Source: Bacillus sp. 1NLA3E
Lineage (GTDB): Bacteria > Bacillota > Bacilli > Bacillales > Cytobacillaceae
Reading direction: 5' to 3'
NCBI RefSeq assembly: GCF_000242895.2
Contig: NC_021171.1
Location: forward strand, 1,026,001 to 1,090,000
Length of the DNA: 64,000 nt
Position 1 is the first letter of the stretch; each line of letters opens with the position of its first letter. This document shows, piece by piece, positions 44,917-54,592 of the stretch. Below the pieces are notes generated by a model that worked only from the letters and a program-made list of their open reading frames with translations, did not search any database and was not told the origin of the DNA. The translations under genes were made by a program, and so were the position numbers.

Positions 44917-46428
44917 ATGAAAAATACAGTGAGAGTCACTTTTTTCATCATAATTTTGTCTAGTATTTGGTTGCTATTACATAAGCATTTTCAGGATTTA
45001 GTTGTTCAGTATTTTAGTGTGATCATTACACTATCGGTTGTTTTTATCGGATTTGTTATCTTTTTAGAAAATCGCCATCCGGCACAAACTTTAACGTGGC
45101 TGGTGGTTTTGGGTAGCTTTCCTTTAGTAGGGTTTGTTTTTTATTTGTTGTTTGGGAGAAATTATCACAAGGAAAAAATGTTTAGAAAAAAATATTTCCA
45201 AGATAAACAGGCATTTTTAAAAGTTGAAGGAGACATTGATCCTGCTAGTGAAAGAAAAATTCGGCTTATGGGGGATCACCAGCAAAAGCTTTTTTCTTTA
45301 GCGCAAAAATTAGGGAATAGCCCTATTTCATTTTCAACTGAAACAGAAGTATTAACAAATGGTTCAAATACCTTTGAACGGATGATTGAGGCATTGAAGG
45401 TTGCAACTCACCACATTCACCTTGAATACTATATTGTTCGAGATGATCTCATTGGAAATCAACTTAAGAACTTGTTAATTGAAAAAGCAAAACAAGGGGT
45501 TAAAGTTCGCTTTTTATACGACGCAGTTGGTTCTTGGATGCTCTCAAAGCACTATGTAAAAGAATTAAGAGCTGCTGGAGTCGAGATGATAGCGTTTGGG
45601 CCGGTGAGATTACCCTTTCTAAACAGTAAGTTTAATTTTCGGAACCACCGGAAAATCATTGTAATTGATGGTACAGTCGGTTTTGTCGGAGGTTTGAATA
45701 TTGGGGATGAATACCTAGGGCGTGATCAAAACTTTGGTTTTTGGCGTGACACCCATTTGATGGTCATAGGAGAAGCCGTTAGAACTCTTCAATTAATCTT
45801 TTTACAGGATTGGTATTATATGACCAACAGAAGCTTTTTAACTGCTGAATATCTATCACCAAGGCTTCAGGAAAATAACCATGGTGGTGTTCAATTAATT
45901 GCAGGTGGACCAGATAATGAAGTAAGTGTCATCAAAAATATCTATTTTTCAATGATTACCTCCGCAAAGAAAGCGGTTTGGATATCAACACCTTATTTTA
46001 TCCCTGACGAGGATATCTTTTCTGCGCTTAAAATTGCTGCTTTGAGTGGGATTGATGTTCGAATTTTGATGCCTAAAAAACCAGATAAACGTCTTGTATT
46101 TTATGCTTCTCGGTCCTATTTTCCAGAGCTGTTAGAAGCAGGGGTGAAAATATTTGAATATGAAAAAGGATTTATGCATAGCAAAATAGTAATCGTAGAC
46201 AACGAGCTTGCTTCGATTGGAACCTCGAACATGGATATGAGGAGCTTTCATCTGAATTTCGAGGTAAATGCCTTTCTATTTCGGACTAGTAGTATTCAGA
46301 AGCTTGTTGATGATTATATTAAAGACATAGAGGAATCCGAGCAGATCGATTATGCAGCCTTTATTAATAGAAATTTTGGCTTAAAATTGCTTGAATCTAC
46401 TTCAAGGCTCCTTTCGCCCTTACTTTAA
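44917..46428 (+). CDS. cls: Cardiolipin synthase (phospholipase D family)
   Basis: A 503-residue membrane enzyme that joins two phosphatidylglycerols to cardiolipin. Two N-terminal membrane segments (about 8-28 and 35-60, ending near ENRHPAQTLTW) precede two PLD domains. The catalytic HKD motifs are NHRKIIVIDG near residue 244 and MHSKIVIVDNELASIGTSN near 420. ATG 44917 follows GTAGGTG; GTG 44908 overlaps it. In B. subtilis no cls lies between mecA and coiA, so it is an addition to the shared order. Confidence 0.92.
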   Translation: MKNTVRVTFFIIILSSIWLLLHKHFQDLVVQYFSVIITLSVVFIGFVIFLENRHPAQTLTWLVVLGSFPLVGFVFYLLFGRNYHKEKMFRKKYFQDKQAFLKVEGDIDPASERKIRLMGDHQQKLFSLAQKLGNSPISFSTETEVLTNGSNTFERMIEALKVATHHIHLEYYIVRDDLIGNQLKNLLIEKAKQGVKVRFLYDAVGSWMLSKHYVKELRAAGVEMIAFGPVRLPFLNSKFNFRNHRKIIVIDGTVGFVGGLNIGDEYLGRDQNFGFWRDTHLMVIGEAVRTLQLIFLQDWYYMTNRSFLTAEYLSPRLQENNHGGVQLIAGGPDNEVSVIKNIYFSMITSAKKAVWISTPYFIPDEDIFSALKIAALSGIDVRILMPKKPDKRLVFYASRSYFPELLEAGVKIFEYEKGFMHSKIVIVDNELASIGTSNMDMRSFHLNFEVNAFLFRTSSIQKLVDDYIKDIEESEQIDYAAFINRNFGLKLLESTSRLLSPLL

Positions 46429-46439
46429 TACAGATAAAA

Positions 46440-46484
46440 AATAAGGCTGACACCACATATATTTTGTGTCAGTCTTATTTTTTT
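46440..46484 (+). terminator. Terminator of cls
   Basis: AATAAGGCTGACAC and GTGTCAGTCTTATT arms with one mismatch and a 12-base loop, then a run of T. Confidence 0.88.
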
Positions 46485-46554
46485 TTGATTACTTTCCAAA
46501 AGGGATTACGTAAATTTTGTCGAACTGGATAGTTATGAAAGGAGGTTGGTCAAA

Positions 46555-47751
46555 TTGCTGACCGCTTTGGATGAAAACGGTAGCTTGATTTGTTTGGCAG
46601 ATTTCAAATATCAGCAGGGATTACGTACACTAAGGGAAAAGGGATATTTTTTTTGTCCTACTTGTAAGGAAAAGGTTATTTTAAAAATAGGGATGAAAAA
46701 AATCTCTCATTTTGCACACTACCGGGATAGCGCTTGTTGTTTGAGGTATGAAAACGAATCAGACTATCATCTTGCTGGGAAACAGAAACTTTACCATTGG
46801 TTAAAGGCAAACGGACTTGAACCAGAGCTTGAGGTATATGATGAAAGTATTCAACAAAGGCCAGATATAAGATTTATCTATCAGCAGAAAAGATATGCAC
46901 TTGAGTATCAATGCTCAGTCATTCCTGAAGATCTATTTATTAAAAGGACAAAAGCCTACCAACAGAATCATTATTCTCCTCTTTGGATTCTTGGTGGTAA
47001 TTTTTTCTCCCGTAAGAGCTCCTCAATTGTATCCCTCTCAGACTTTCAATATTTAGCTACAGTTGCTACAGATGGACAATCATTGATGAGATATTATTGT
47101 CCGAATGTTAATCAATTTATCTTTTTAAATCAAATCATCCCTACTACCGTCCGAAATGCTTTATCCTCTATATGGATGCCCAGACTAGATTATGTAGATC
47201 TTGATCAATTCCTTATGCCTCAAATACATTCCTCTCCTTCATCAGATACTTGGCAAAAGGAAATAAAAAACTTCAAACTTTATTACTCTCAAAACCCTCA
47301 AGCCTTTCGTGATCCATTTCTCAAGGAACTTTATTCTAATCACCTTTATATCTCTCTTTTACCTCCAGAAATTGGACTTCCCGTTTCCCACAGTACCTTT
47401 ATTAGGACACCTCCTGTAATCTGGCAAGGCTTTGTCTATCTTGACGGATTACAAGGGCACTCTAAGGGTGATACCATTTCTTTTTACTCGATTAATCAAG
47501 CCTTCAAAAAAAGAATATGGAAGAAGCAAATTTGCCTTAGAACCCTGCCAATCGGAAAGGGGACTGCTTCAAACGCGGTCTTAGAATATTTAAATCTACT
47601 GGTTAACTGTGAATATTTGACAAGAGTAAATGATACAACATTTAAGATCAATAACGAGTTGAAAATAGCCACCAACGTAATGGAACAGGAAAAGCTCGAG
47701 TTTTCTTTCTATAAAAAATACAAATATTTTTTCAATTTTAACAGTCAATGA
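46555..47751 (+). CDS. coiA: Competence protein CoiA
   Basis: A 398-residue CoiA family protein, required for recombination of incoming DNA during transformation in Gram-positives. The N-terminal Cys pair FCPTCKEKV near residue 35, HFAHYRDSACC near 58, and RPDIRF...YALEYQCSVI near 103-125 (a PD-(D/E)xK-type nuclease core, E-Y-Q) fit the family. TTG 46555 is nine bases after AAAGGAGG; TTG 46546 is too close. pepF follows, as in B. subtilis (yjbF-pepF). Confidence 0.88.
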   Translation: MLTALDENGSLICLADFKYQQGLRTLREKGYFFCPTCKEKVILKIGMKKISHFAHYRDSACCLRYENESDYHLAGKQKLYHWLKANGLEPELEVYDESIQQRPDIRFIYQQKRYALEYQCSVIPEDLFIKRTKAYQQNHYSPLWILGGNFFSRKSSSIVSLSDFQYLATVATDGQSLMRYYCPNVNQFIFLNQIIPTTVRNALSSIWMPRLDYVDLDQFLMPQIHSSPSSDTWQKEIKNFKLYYSQNPQAFRDPFLKELYSNHLYISLLPPEIGLPVSHSTFIRTPPVIWQGFVYLDGLQGHSKGDTISFYSINQAFKKRIWKKQICLRTLPIGKGTASNAVLEYLNLLVNCEYLTRVNDTTFKINNELKIATNVMEQEKLEFSFYKKYKYFFNFNSQ

Positions 47752-47881
47752 TTATGATTTATATAGAAAACATACAATAAACAGGAGTAATTTTGATTGC
47801 TTGGAAGGAATTGCCTAAAGGAAATAGAATAAAGACAAGAGGGTTCATACGTTAATTTGACATTTGAATGGAGGTTGAAGG

Positions 47882-49705
47882 ATGGAACAAGACACAAAGG
47901 TAACCAAACTACCTGCACGAAGTGAAATCGCGATTGATGATACCTGGAAGTTAGAGGACATTTTTACATCCGATGAGGAATGGGAAAAAGAGTTTCAAGA
48001 GGTAAAGGGTCTGATTCCAGGTGTTAAGGAATTTGCTGGAAAACTTCATGAAAGTGCTGAACAATTATATAAGGCGCTATCGTTACAAGACCAATTATTA
48101 CAACGCTTAGGCAAATTATATGCCTATTCTCACATGCGCTATGATCAAGATACAACAAATTCCTTTTATCAGGGTCTAGATGATCGCATGAAAAATCTAT
48201 ATTCTCAGGCAGGAAGTGCACTAGCCTATATTGTTCCGGAAATTTTATCAATTGATGAAAAGACGGTGAAGGGTTTTTTAGAGGAAAAGCCAGAGTTAAA
48301 ACTGTATGAACATGCTTTAGAAGAAATCAATCTTCAGCGTCCCCATATTCTTTCAGCAGATCAAGAAGCGCTATTAGCTGAAGCAGGGGAAGTGTTAGAC
48401 TCCTCTAGTACAACTTTTGGTGTCTTAAATAATGCGGATATCGAATTCCCTAGTATTAAGGATGAAAATGGCGAAGAGGTAGAAGTCACTCATGGACGTT
48501 ACAGTCGTTTCCTTGAAAGCGAGGACCGTCGTGTTCGCCAGGATGCTTTTAAAGCTGTGTACAAAACATATGGGGATTTCCAAAATACATTTGCTAGTAC
48601 ACTTAGTGGTACAGTGAAAAAGGATAATTTTAACGCAAGAGTGCACAAGTATGAATCAGCACGACATGCAGCGCTTTCTGCTAATAACATTCCAGAATCA
48701 GTATATGAAAACCTAGTTGAGACGATCCATGAATATTTGCCATTGTTACATCGCTATATTAAGCTTCGTAAGGAAGCCTTGGGATTAGACGAGCTGCATA
48801 TGTATGATTTGTATACGCCACTTGTGAAAAATGTGAAAATGGAAATTAGTTATAATGAGGCTAAGGATCTGATTTTAAAAGGGTTGGCACCATTAGGTGA
48901 AGAATATCTGAATGTTTTAAAAGAAGGTTTTGAGAATCGTTGGGTCGATGTCCATGAGAATAAAGGGAAACGCAGTGGCGCCTATTCTTCTGGTGCCTAT
49001 GGAACAAATCCTTATATTTTAATGAACTGGCAAGATAATGTGAACAATCTATTTACACTTGTCCACGAGTTTGGTCATTCTGTTCATAGTTATTATACAA
49101 GGAAAACTCAACCATATCCTTATGGTAGTTATTCTATTTTCGTGGCGGAGGTTGCCTCGACCTGTAATGAAGCATTGTTGAATGAATTTTTAATAAAAAC
49201 AACAGAAGATGAGCAAAAACGCCTATATCTTCTCAATCATTATTTGGAAGGGTTCAGGGGAACTGTTTTCCGTCAAACGATGTTTGCTGAATTTGAGCAT
49301 TTGATTCATCAAAAGGCTCAGAATAACGAGCCGTTAACACCCGATCTGTTAACAAAAGAATATTATCAATTAAATAAAAAATATTATGGTGAAGAAAATA
49401 TCGTAATTGATGAAGAAATCGGCTTAGAGTGGGCAAGGATTCCACATTTTTATTACAACTATTATGTTTACCAATATGCTACTGGTTTCAGTGCGGCAAC
49501 TGCTTTGAGTAAACAAATTCTTGAAGAGGGCGAACCAGCTGTCACTCGTTATCTGGATTTTCTAAAGTCAGGTAGCTCTGATTACCCGATTGAGGTATTG
49601 AAAAAGGCCGGTGTTGATATGACAAGTAAAACACCAATTGCCGAAGCATGCAAAGTATTTGAAGAAAAGTTGACAGAGATGGAAAATTTATTGTTAAAAC
49701 GCTAA
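47882..49705 (+). CDS. pepF: Oligoendopeptidase F
   Basis: A 607-residue M3B zinc peptidase that degrades short peptides in the cytosol. LVHEFGHSVHSYYT near residue 390 carries HExxH, and EVASTCNEALLNEF about 25 residues later supplies the third zinc ligand Glu. Length is typical. GGAGG precedes the ATG at 47882. It probably breaks down peptides imported by Opp. Confidence 0.94.
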   Translation: MEQDTKVTKLPARSEIAIDDTWKLEDIFTSDEEWEKEFQEVKGLIPGVKEFAGKLHESAEQLYKALSLQDQLLQRLGKLYAYSHMRYDQDTTNSFYQGLDDRMKNLYSQAGSALAYIVPEILSIDEKTVKGFLEEKPELKLYEHALEEINLQRPHILSADQEALLAEAGEVLDSSSTTFGVLNNADIEFPSIKDENGEEVEVTHGRYSRFLESEDRRVRQDAFKAVYKTYGDFQNTFASTLSGTVKKDNFNARVHKYESARHAALSANNIPESVYENLVETIHEYLPLLHRYIKLRKEALGLDELHMYDLYTPLVKNVKMEISYNEAKDLILKGLAPLGEEYLNVLKEGFENRWVDVHENKGKRSGAYSSGAYGTNPYILMNWQDNVNNLFTLVHEFGHSVHSYYTRKTQPYPYGSYSIFVAEVASTCNEALLNEFLIKTTEDEQKRLYLLNHYLEGFRGTVFRQTMFAEFEHLIHQKAQNNEPLTPDLLTKEYYQLNKKYYGEENIVIDEEIGLEWARIPHFYYNYYVYQYATGFSAATALSKQILEEGEPAVTRYLDFLKSGSSDYPIEVLKKAGVDMTSKTPIAEACKVFEEKLTEMENLLLKR

Positions 49706-49710
49706 TAAAA

Positions 49711-49752
49711 ATGAAGGGGGATGAGCTTGTTTTTGGGCTCATCCCTTTTTAT
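49711..49752 (+). terminator. Terminator of pepF
   Basis: AAGGGGGATGAGC pairs with GCTCATCCCTTTTT across a loop of about ten bases just after the pepF stop. Confidence 0.85.
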
Positions 49753-49833
49753 TACTATTTTAAAGTGACTAAAAAGGTTAACAGTTCTCACCTTCATCAC
49801 TCGACTGGGTTGTATTGTAGTGACCAAAGAGAG

Positions 49834-50140
49834 GGAAAAAGAGCCAGAACGATCACAGAAACAGGGGAGTAAGTGACCGAAGATGGAGTGGTTACCCAAT
49901 TGACGCTCTTTTCATCTTTTCGGTCGCTACTGCCCTAGAGTAGTTACCCAATTGACGCTCTTTTCATCTTTTCGGTCGCTACTGCACAAGAGTAGTTACC
50001 CAATTGACGCTCTTTTCATTTTTTCGGGCACTACTGTACTAGAGTAGTTACCATTTGACGTTCTTTTCATTTTTTCGGTCGCTACTTCACTGGAAAAAGG
50101 GCCGGACCGGTAACAGAAACAGGGGTGTAGTGACGGAAGA
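49834..50140. repeat. Tandem repeat of about 52 bp, four units, inside a flanking direct repeat
   Basis: Units begin with GTTACC at 49891, 49943, 49995 and 50047; each contains TTGACGCTCTTTTCAT (or a close variant) followed by TCGGTCGCTACT. The fourth is more diverged. A separate approximately 49-base direct repeat (GGAAAAAG.GCC...CAGAAACAGGGG) flanks the array at 49834-49882 and 50092-50140. No gene or convincing frame lies in 49753-50263. Confidence 0.8.
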
Positions 50141-50263
50141 GTGAGAAAAAGGGTTCGACACTAGCCTAGAGTAACTAAACCTAAAAGACAAAACGACAGC
50201 CCCCTTCCATAGTTACTAAAAGAGCCTATTGTAAGAAAATCCCAGGATTAACAAAGTCTTTAC

Positions 50264-50437
50264 TTAGAACCCCCTGAATTTTTTTCGATCATTAATGTAG
50301 GCAAGCAATAAGAATAATGAAAGAAATAGTAGCGGACAGCTTAACAAAAGTGGAACTAGCCCCATTAGACCAAGCAGATTATAACCGAATGCAAAAGAGA
50401 TAAACACAACCAAGATTGAGACAGTTAGTTTCCTCAA
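50264..50437 (-). CDS. Small two-segment membrane protein, unknown
   Basis: A 57-residue hydrophobic protein, MRKLTVSILVVFISFAFGYN onward, with two likely membrane segments and a basic tail DRKKFRGF. TTG 50437 has GGGGGGGTGG upstream; GTG 50446 lies within that site. I do not recognise the family. It sits downstream of spxH on the same strand, separated by a terminator and about 250 bases. Confidence 0.5.
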   Translation of the reverse strand: MRKLTVSILVVFISFAFGYNLLGLMGLVPLLLSCPLLFLSLFLLLAYINDRKKFRGF

Positions 50438-50446
50438 TTTTGCCAC

Positions 50447-50692
50447 CCCCCCATAATTAATGATAATCAAGTTGAGACGCAAGGGGCCTTCCGCTTTTCT
50501 TATGAACTTATGCGGCTGTGACAGATTCATTCTTAGTTTTTGACAATCCTGTGAAATGAGGCTTACACCTATTGAGGGTGTGTTTGTTTCGTGATATATT
50601 TTTAACATGAAGTTGATCACAAGCAAACATATACCCCTTTGTTTGACCGTGAAAAAATTTCTCCCATCCCCTTTGTTCGTAAAATAACAGAA
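50447..50692. other. Gene-free interval between spxH and the small membrane gene
   Basis: Frames spanning this region on the minus strand run through the spxH terminator and have no ribosome site or family pattern. I see only AT-rich sequence that probably holds the promoter of the 57-residue gene. Confidence 0.4.
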
Positions 50693-50729
50693 AAAACCTT
50701 GCAGCCCAAGACTGTAAGGTTTTTTTCTT
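50693..50729 (-). terminator. Terminator of yjbI-spxH
   Basis: AAAAAACCTT and CAG pair with CTG and AAGGTTTTTT around a short loop with one mismatch, giving T runs on both strands. It lies about 55 bases beyond the spxH stop. Confidence 0.8.
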
Positions 50730-50785
50730 TTTAATAGAAATATCTCTTCCGTGAAAAGAAAAACAGTCAGGCTGTCTTTCTTCAT

Positions 50786-51667
50786 TCACTCTTCGATTGA
50801 TCTCCAGAAGGTTCCGTATTTTGCGGGAAACTTTTCAGCCTTTTGCTTTAATTGCAGTTTCTTCATTTCCCGATTAACTTCACTAATCGTCATATTATAA
50901 ACAACGGCAATTTCCTTTGTAGCAACCAATTTGAAATATCTCAAAAAACTTTCGATACTCGGAGGATTAGCAGGGACGGGAGTATGTTGAAGCATTTCCT
51001 CAAGAATTTGAACATAGATTTCGTATGGATAATATCCAGATATTTTGATGCCTTCTTCTTCAATGTTTTGGTTAAAGAAAACGAGTGTGGGGATTTCAGA
51101 AACCTCCATTTCAGACGTAATCTTTAAGTCACATTGGAATGCCTTTGAAGCAATGTCAGAATGGATATCGCTAATAAACTCTTCCACATCTAATTCAACA
51201 CTGCGTGCGCATTCGATAAGGACATCAAAATCCGAAACATTTTGCTTTTCTAAAAATAAGACCTCTTGGACTTTCCGTAAAAAACGATTACCGAATCTCC
51301 GCCCCTGTAATTCAGCTGCCTTTATAGCAATCGAAGTTAAATAAGGGGATGATATCGGATTTTCTAGCCATAAGCTACCATCACAAGACATTCCGAAACG
51401 ACTGGCTGTTTTTTCCCAAAGATCAGCAATGTTTTCATATTTACTCTTTTTTCCTAAATTTAAAGAAGCTAGCCGACCACTCAAAACATGCTTGATTGAG
51501 AAGTATCTTCCATACTCAATTTGCAGTTTTTTCGTTATTGGCTCAAGAGCCCAGCACTCTGGACAAAGTGGGTCAACAAACATATAGATCTCTATCGGTT
51601 TCTTCTCGCCGTTCAAGCAGAAGTGGGAAGGAGCGTAGTTATTATGGAATGGACCTTGTTGATTCAC
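50786..51667 (-). CDS. spxH: ClpXP adaptor SpxH (YjbH), DsbA-like
   Basis: A 293-residue DsbA-fold protein that presents Spx to ClpXP. The C35-P-E-C38 motif lies in [13 protein letters not shown]; a His/Cys-rich N-terminus (HFC) is also usual for the family. GTG 51667 overlaps the end of yjbI by 4 bases and has AGGTGAGG upstream. The pairing yjbI-yjbH is conserved in bacilli. Its client gene spx is 7 kb away in this window. Confidence 0.93.
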   Translation of the reverse strand: MNQQGPFHNNYAPSHFCLNGEKKPIEIYMFVDPLCPECWALEPITKKLQIEYGRYFSIKHVLSGRLASLNLGKKSKYENIADLWEKTASRFGMSCDGSLWLENPISSPYLTSIAIKAAELQGRRFGNRFLRKVQEVLFLEKQNVSDFDVLIECARSVELDVEEFISDIHSDIASKAFQCDLKITSEMEVSEIPTLVFFNQNIEEEGIKISGYYPYEIYVQILEEMLQHTPVPANPPSIESFLRYFKLVATKEIAVVYNMTISEVNREMKKLQLKQKAEKFPAKYGTFWRSIEE

Positions 51668-52071
51668 ATTTCCTCACCTTTCATACTTTCAGAGTCTGGC
51701 GCATTTATCATGTGCTGAGCCGTAAGAACAAGTCTAGAATAATACTCTTGTCGTAAAGGGCCCTCTAAACCAACTTCATCCATGGCCTCACTCATGCAAG
51801 AGAGCCAAGCTTTAGCTCTTTTTGGAGTAATTTCAAATGGTATGTGACGTGCACGCATCATAGGGTGCCCATGTTCATTTGAATATAAGGAGGGACCGCC
51901 TAAATATTGAGTTTGAAACTGCTTTTGTTTCCTTGCTACTTCTGTTAGGTCATTTGGGAAAATAGGTATAAGATCAGAGTGTTTTCTGACACGGTGATAA
52001 AATGCATCAATCAATTGATGGAGCTTTTCTTGACCGATGGCCTCAAAGGGAGTGGGCAATTTTTCGACCAT
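51664..52071 (-). CDS. yjbI: Truncated hemoglobin YjbI
   Basis: A 135-residue group II truncated hemoglobin. The proximal His is in ARHIPFEIT near residue 75; FPNDL and the QTQYLGGP loop are typical. AAGGAGCC precedes the ATG at 52071. It forms a two-gene operon with spxH. B. subtilis YjbI binds oxygen tightly and has been implicated in biofilm protein oxidation; that role is family knowledge. Confidence 0.93.
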   Translation of the reverse strand: MVEKLPTPFEAIGQEKLHQLIDAFYHRVRKHSDLIPIFPNDLTEVARKQKQFQTQYLGGPSLYSNEHGHPMMRARHIPFEITPKRAKAWLSCMSEAMDEVGLEGPLRQEYYSRLVLTAQHMINAPDSESMKGEEM

Positions 52072-52282
52072 AATGTTTGGCTCCTTTTGCGAGTTTTTAC
52101 TACCTACATTGTATCAACGCTGTTTTTATATCTCAAACAAATAGCTTTGTCATGTTTTTTTATGTGTTGGGTATTACCTACCTATTTAATTTACACAAAA
52201 ACTCGGCATGTTTCCAGTAATCAGGTCGGAGATACATTTAAAAAATGAATTTGATCATTTGATTTGGAAAAATGGTGTACTC

Positions 52283-52861
52283 TTAGGACTGATATTTTTG
52301 ATTGTAAAAACGCTGAACCTTATTCTCTGTTTTGCGTCTGGGGATTTTCATAGTATGCAATAGCTCGTTAAAAACCATCTCGCCAATATCGGGATTGGTT
52401 ACCTCATATTCAATTTCAAAATCCTCTGCATTCAAATAATAACTATGGTCTAATACGAGTAATCCATCTTTATAAGCGAACTCTATCCTGTTTGTTGTTA
52501 AAGAACCAAAATATTGGAGGAGTTCTACGGGTACTTTTATCGATAAAAGCTTGTCTTTAATCGGCCCATCCGGAAATATATGGTGATCTAACAGTTTAGC
52601 GGCCTCTTGCTTTTGGAGGATTTGATTCGTCTCCAGTAGCCCAATTGGTGCTGGCTGCTTTAAGGTCATTTCGTACCAATCTCCTCTTTCACGGATCCGT
52701 AAAGCTGATTGGGCATCTTTTAACAGAAAAGATGCAGTGTCAAAGTAATGATTTATTTGTTTCTTAATGTTTATTTTATCCACCTTAAAAAATTCAATTA
52801 AGTGATTATATTCCTGCTTAGTCAGGAGGTTCTTAAATTCAATTTCTAAATGCTGTGACAA
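52283..52861 (-). CDS. yjbK: CYTH-domain triphosphatase-like protein YjbK
   Basis: A 192-residue CYTH protein. EIEFK at residues 6-10 is the ExExK signature at the mouth of the triphosphate tunnel, and alternating charged strands (RIRERGDWYEMTLKQP) follow. The start is TTG 52861 after AAAGGAAGAGAG; no ATG lies closer. It stands divergently from the alarmone synthetase gene, as in B. subtilis yjbK-yjbM. Hydrolysis of an inorganic or nucleoside triphosphate is likely; the substrate is not established. Confidence 0.88.
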   Translation of the reverse strand: MSQHLEIEFKNLLTKQEYNHLIEFFKVDKINIKKQINHYFDTASFLLKDAQSALRIRERGDWYEMTLKQPAPIGLLETNQILQKQEAAKLLDHHIFPDGPIKDKLLSIKVPVELLQYFGSLTTNRIEFAYKDGLLVLDHSYYLNAEDFEIEYEVTNPDIGEMVFNELLHTMKIPRRKTENKVQRFYNQKYQS

Positions 52862-53090
52862 GTCTCTCTTCCTTTCACTAGTTGATTATTTTATTATCTC
52901 CTCTTTTTAAGATGAGTTCAATTTTGGGATTCATCAAAAAAATATGATAAAATATGAAAGTGGTAAGGTTAGTGCTTGATAGACAAATTACATCCTTACA
53001 ATATGACATAACTTTAATAAGCTTTTTGGGGAATTTACATATCGAAATAAAAATAAAACCAAGGATTATAACGTGGTGAGGTGAGGCTTT

Positions 53091-53732
53091 TTGGAATATT
53101 GGGACCACTTTTTAGCTCCATACAAGCAAGCAGTCGAAGAATTGAAAGTTAAGCTTCGTGGAATGAGAAGTCAATTTGAACTTAATACATCCCATTCCCC
53201 GATTGAGTTTGTTACAGGAAGAGTAAAGCCGCTTGCTAGTATATTGGATAAGGCGAATCAAAAAGGCATTCCTTTAGACAAACTTGAACAGGAGATGCAG
53301 GACATTGCTGGCTTAAGAATGATGTGCCAATTTGTCGATGATATAAAAAAAGTGGTAGAGCTTTTGCGGCAAAGAAATGATTTTGAAATTATCGAAGAAA
53401 GAGATTATATCTCACACAAAAAGGTAAGTGGATACCGTTCTTATCATGTTGTGATTAGCTACCCCGTTCAAACTATTTCAGGTGAGAAAAAAATATTAGT
53501 TGAAATCCAAATTCGGACACTAGCGATGAATTTCTGGGCAACGGTAGAGCACTCATTAAATTATAAATATAAAGGTCAGTTTCCTAAGGATATTAGAATG
53601 AGGTTACAAAGAGCAGCTGAGGCCGCATTTCGCCTAGATGAAGAAATGTCTCTGATTCGAGGAGAAATTCAGGAAGCACAAGTATTTTTTACTTTTAAGA
53701 AAGACCTCCATCAAGAGGGAAAAGGCAGTTAA
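53091..53732 (+). CDS. yjbM: Small alarmone synthetase SasB/RelQ (YjbM)
   Basis: A 213-residue (p)ppGpp synthetase lacking a hydrolase domain. KPLASILDKANQKG near residue 46, DIAGLRMMCQFVDD near 70 and EIQIRTLAMNFWATVEH near 140 are the nucleotide and catalytic motifs. TTG 53091 follows GAGGTGAGG. Such enzymes make alarmone under envelope or alkaline stress. It is followed by nadK and the pseudouridine synthase, as in B. subtilis. Confidence 0.93.
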   Translation: MEYWDHFLAPYKQAVEELKVKLRGMRSQFELNTSHSPIEFVTGRVKPLASILDKANQKGIPLDKLEQEMQDIAGLRMMCQFVDDIKKVVELLRQRNDFEIIEERDYISHKKVSGYRSYHVVISYPVQTISGEKKILVEIQIRTLAMNFWATVEHSLNYKYKGQFPKDIRMRLQRAAEAAFRLDEEMSLIRGEIQEAQVFFTFKKDLHQEGKGS

Positions 53733-53770
53733 CTTAAAACAGTCAAAGTATAGTAAATGAGGGGTTTAGG

Positions 53771-54565
53771 ATGAAATTTGCGGTTACTTCAAAAGGGGAT
53801 TCAAGGTCAGATACATTAAAGCATAAAATGAGGACCTATTTACAGGATTTTGATTTGATTTATGATGAAGATGAACCTGACATTGTCGTCTCAATCGGGG
53901 GAGATGGAACCCTTTTATATGCGTTCCATCGGTACAGTAGCCGCCTTGATAAAACAGCTTTTGTGGGGATTCATACCGGACATTTAGGTTTTTATGCTGA
54001 TTGGGTGCCAGAAGAAATAGAAAAGCTAGTGATTGCGATTGCTAAAACTCCGTACCAAGTAGTGGAGTACCCTTTGCTTGAGGCTATCATCAGGTATCAG
54101 CATGGTGGAAAGGAAACACGTTATTTAGCGTTAAATGAATCAACAGTAAAGAGTGTTGAAGGGACACTGGTCATGGACGTTGAGATTCGTGGGCAGCAGT
54201 TTGAACGTTTCCGTGGGGATGGGTTATGTGTTTCAACGCCATCAGGTAGTACAGCGTATAACAAGGCTTTAGGCGGGGCTATCTTGCATCCATCTATATC
54301 GGCTCTACAACTAACCGAAATGGCTTCCATAAATAATCGGGTTTTCCGGACAATCGGTTCACCACTTATTTTACCGGCACATCATACTTGTAGATTAAAG
54401 CCAGTAAATGGGCCTGATTTTGAAATAACTGTTGATCACCTGACGCTGTTACACAAAGATGTCAAATCGATTCAATATCGCGTCGCTGACGAAAAAATTC
54501 GTTTTGCAAGATTCAGACCATTTCCATTTTGGAAAAGAGTCCATGATTCTTTTGTATCTGACTAA
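53771..54565 (+). CDS. nadK: NAD kinase
   Basis: A 264-residue kinase making NADP from [15 protein letters not shown] near residue 42 is the GGDGT phosphate motif, and [21 protein letters not shown] near 155 is the NAD-binding segment. GAGGGG lies before the ATG. Position between yjbM and yjbO identifies it as the PpnKA (YjbN) form. Confidence 0.94.
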   Translation: MKFAVTSKGDSRSDTLKHKMRTYLQDFDLIYDEDEPDIVVSIGGDGTLLYAFHRYSSRLDKTAFVGIHTGHLGFYADWVPEEIEKLVIAIAKTPYQVVEYPLLEAIIRYQHGGKETRYLALNESTVKSVEGTLVMDVEIRGQQFERFRGDGLCVSTPSGSTAYNKALGGAILHPSISALQLTEMASINNRVFRTIGSPLILPAHHTCRLKPVNGPDFEITVDHLTLLHKDVKSIQYRVADEKIRFARFRPFPFWKRVHDSFVSD

Positions 54566-54592
54566 TATTCAAGAAGAAAGATAGGACACACC

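Noticed and set aside
49891-50095. CRISPR array
   Set aside because: The 52-bp units are similar over their whole length, leaving no spacer of independent sequence; no cas genes.
50264-50785. 173-residue minus-strand membrane protein
   Set aside because: The upstream part crosses the spxH terminator and lacks a start signal. Only the last 57 codons have a ribosome site and were kept.
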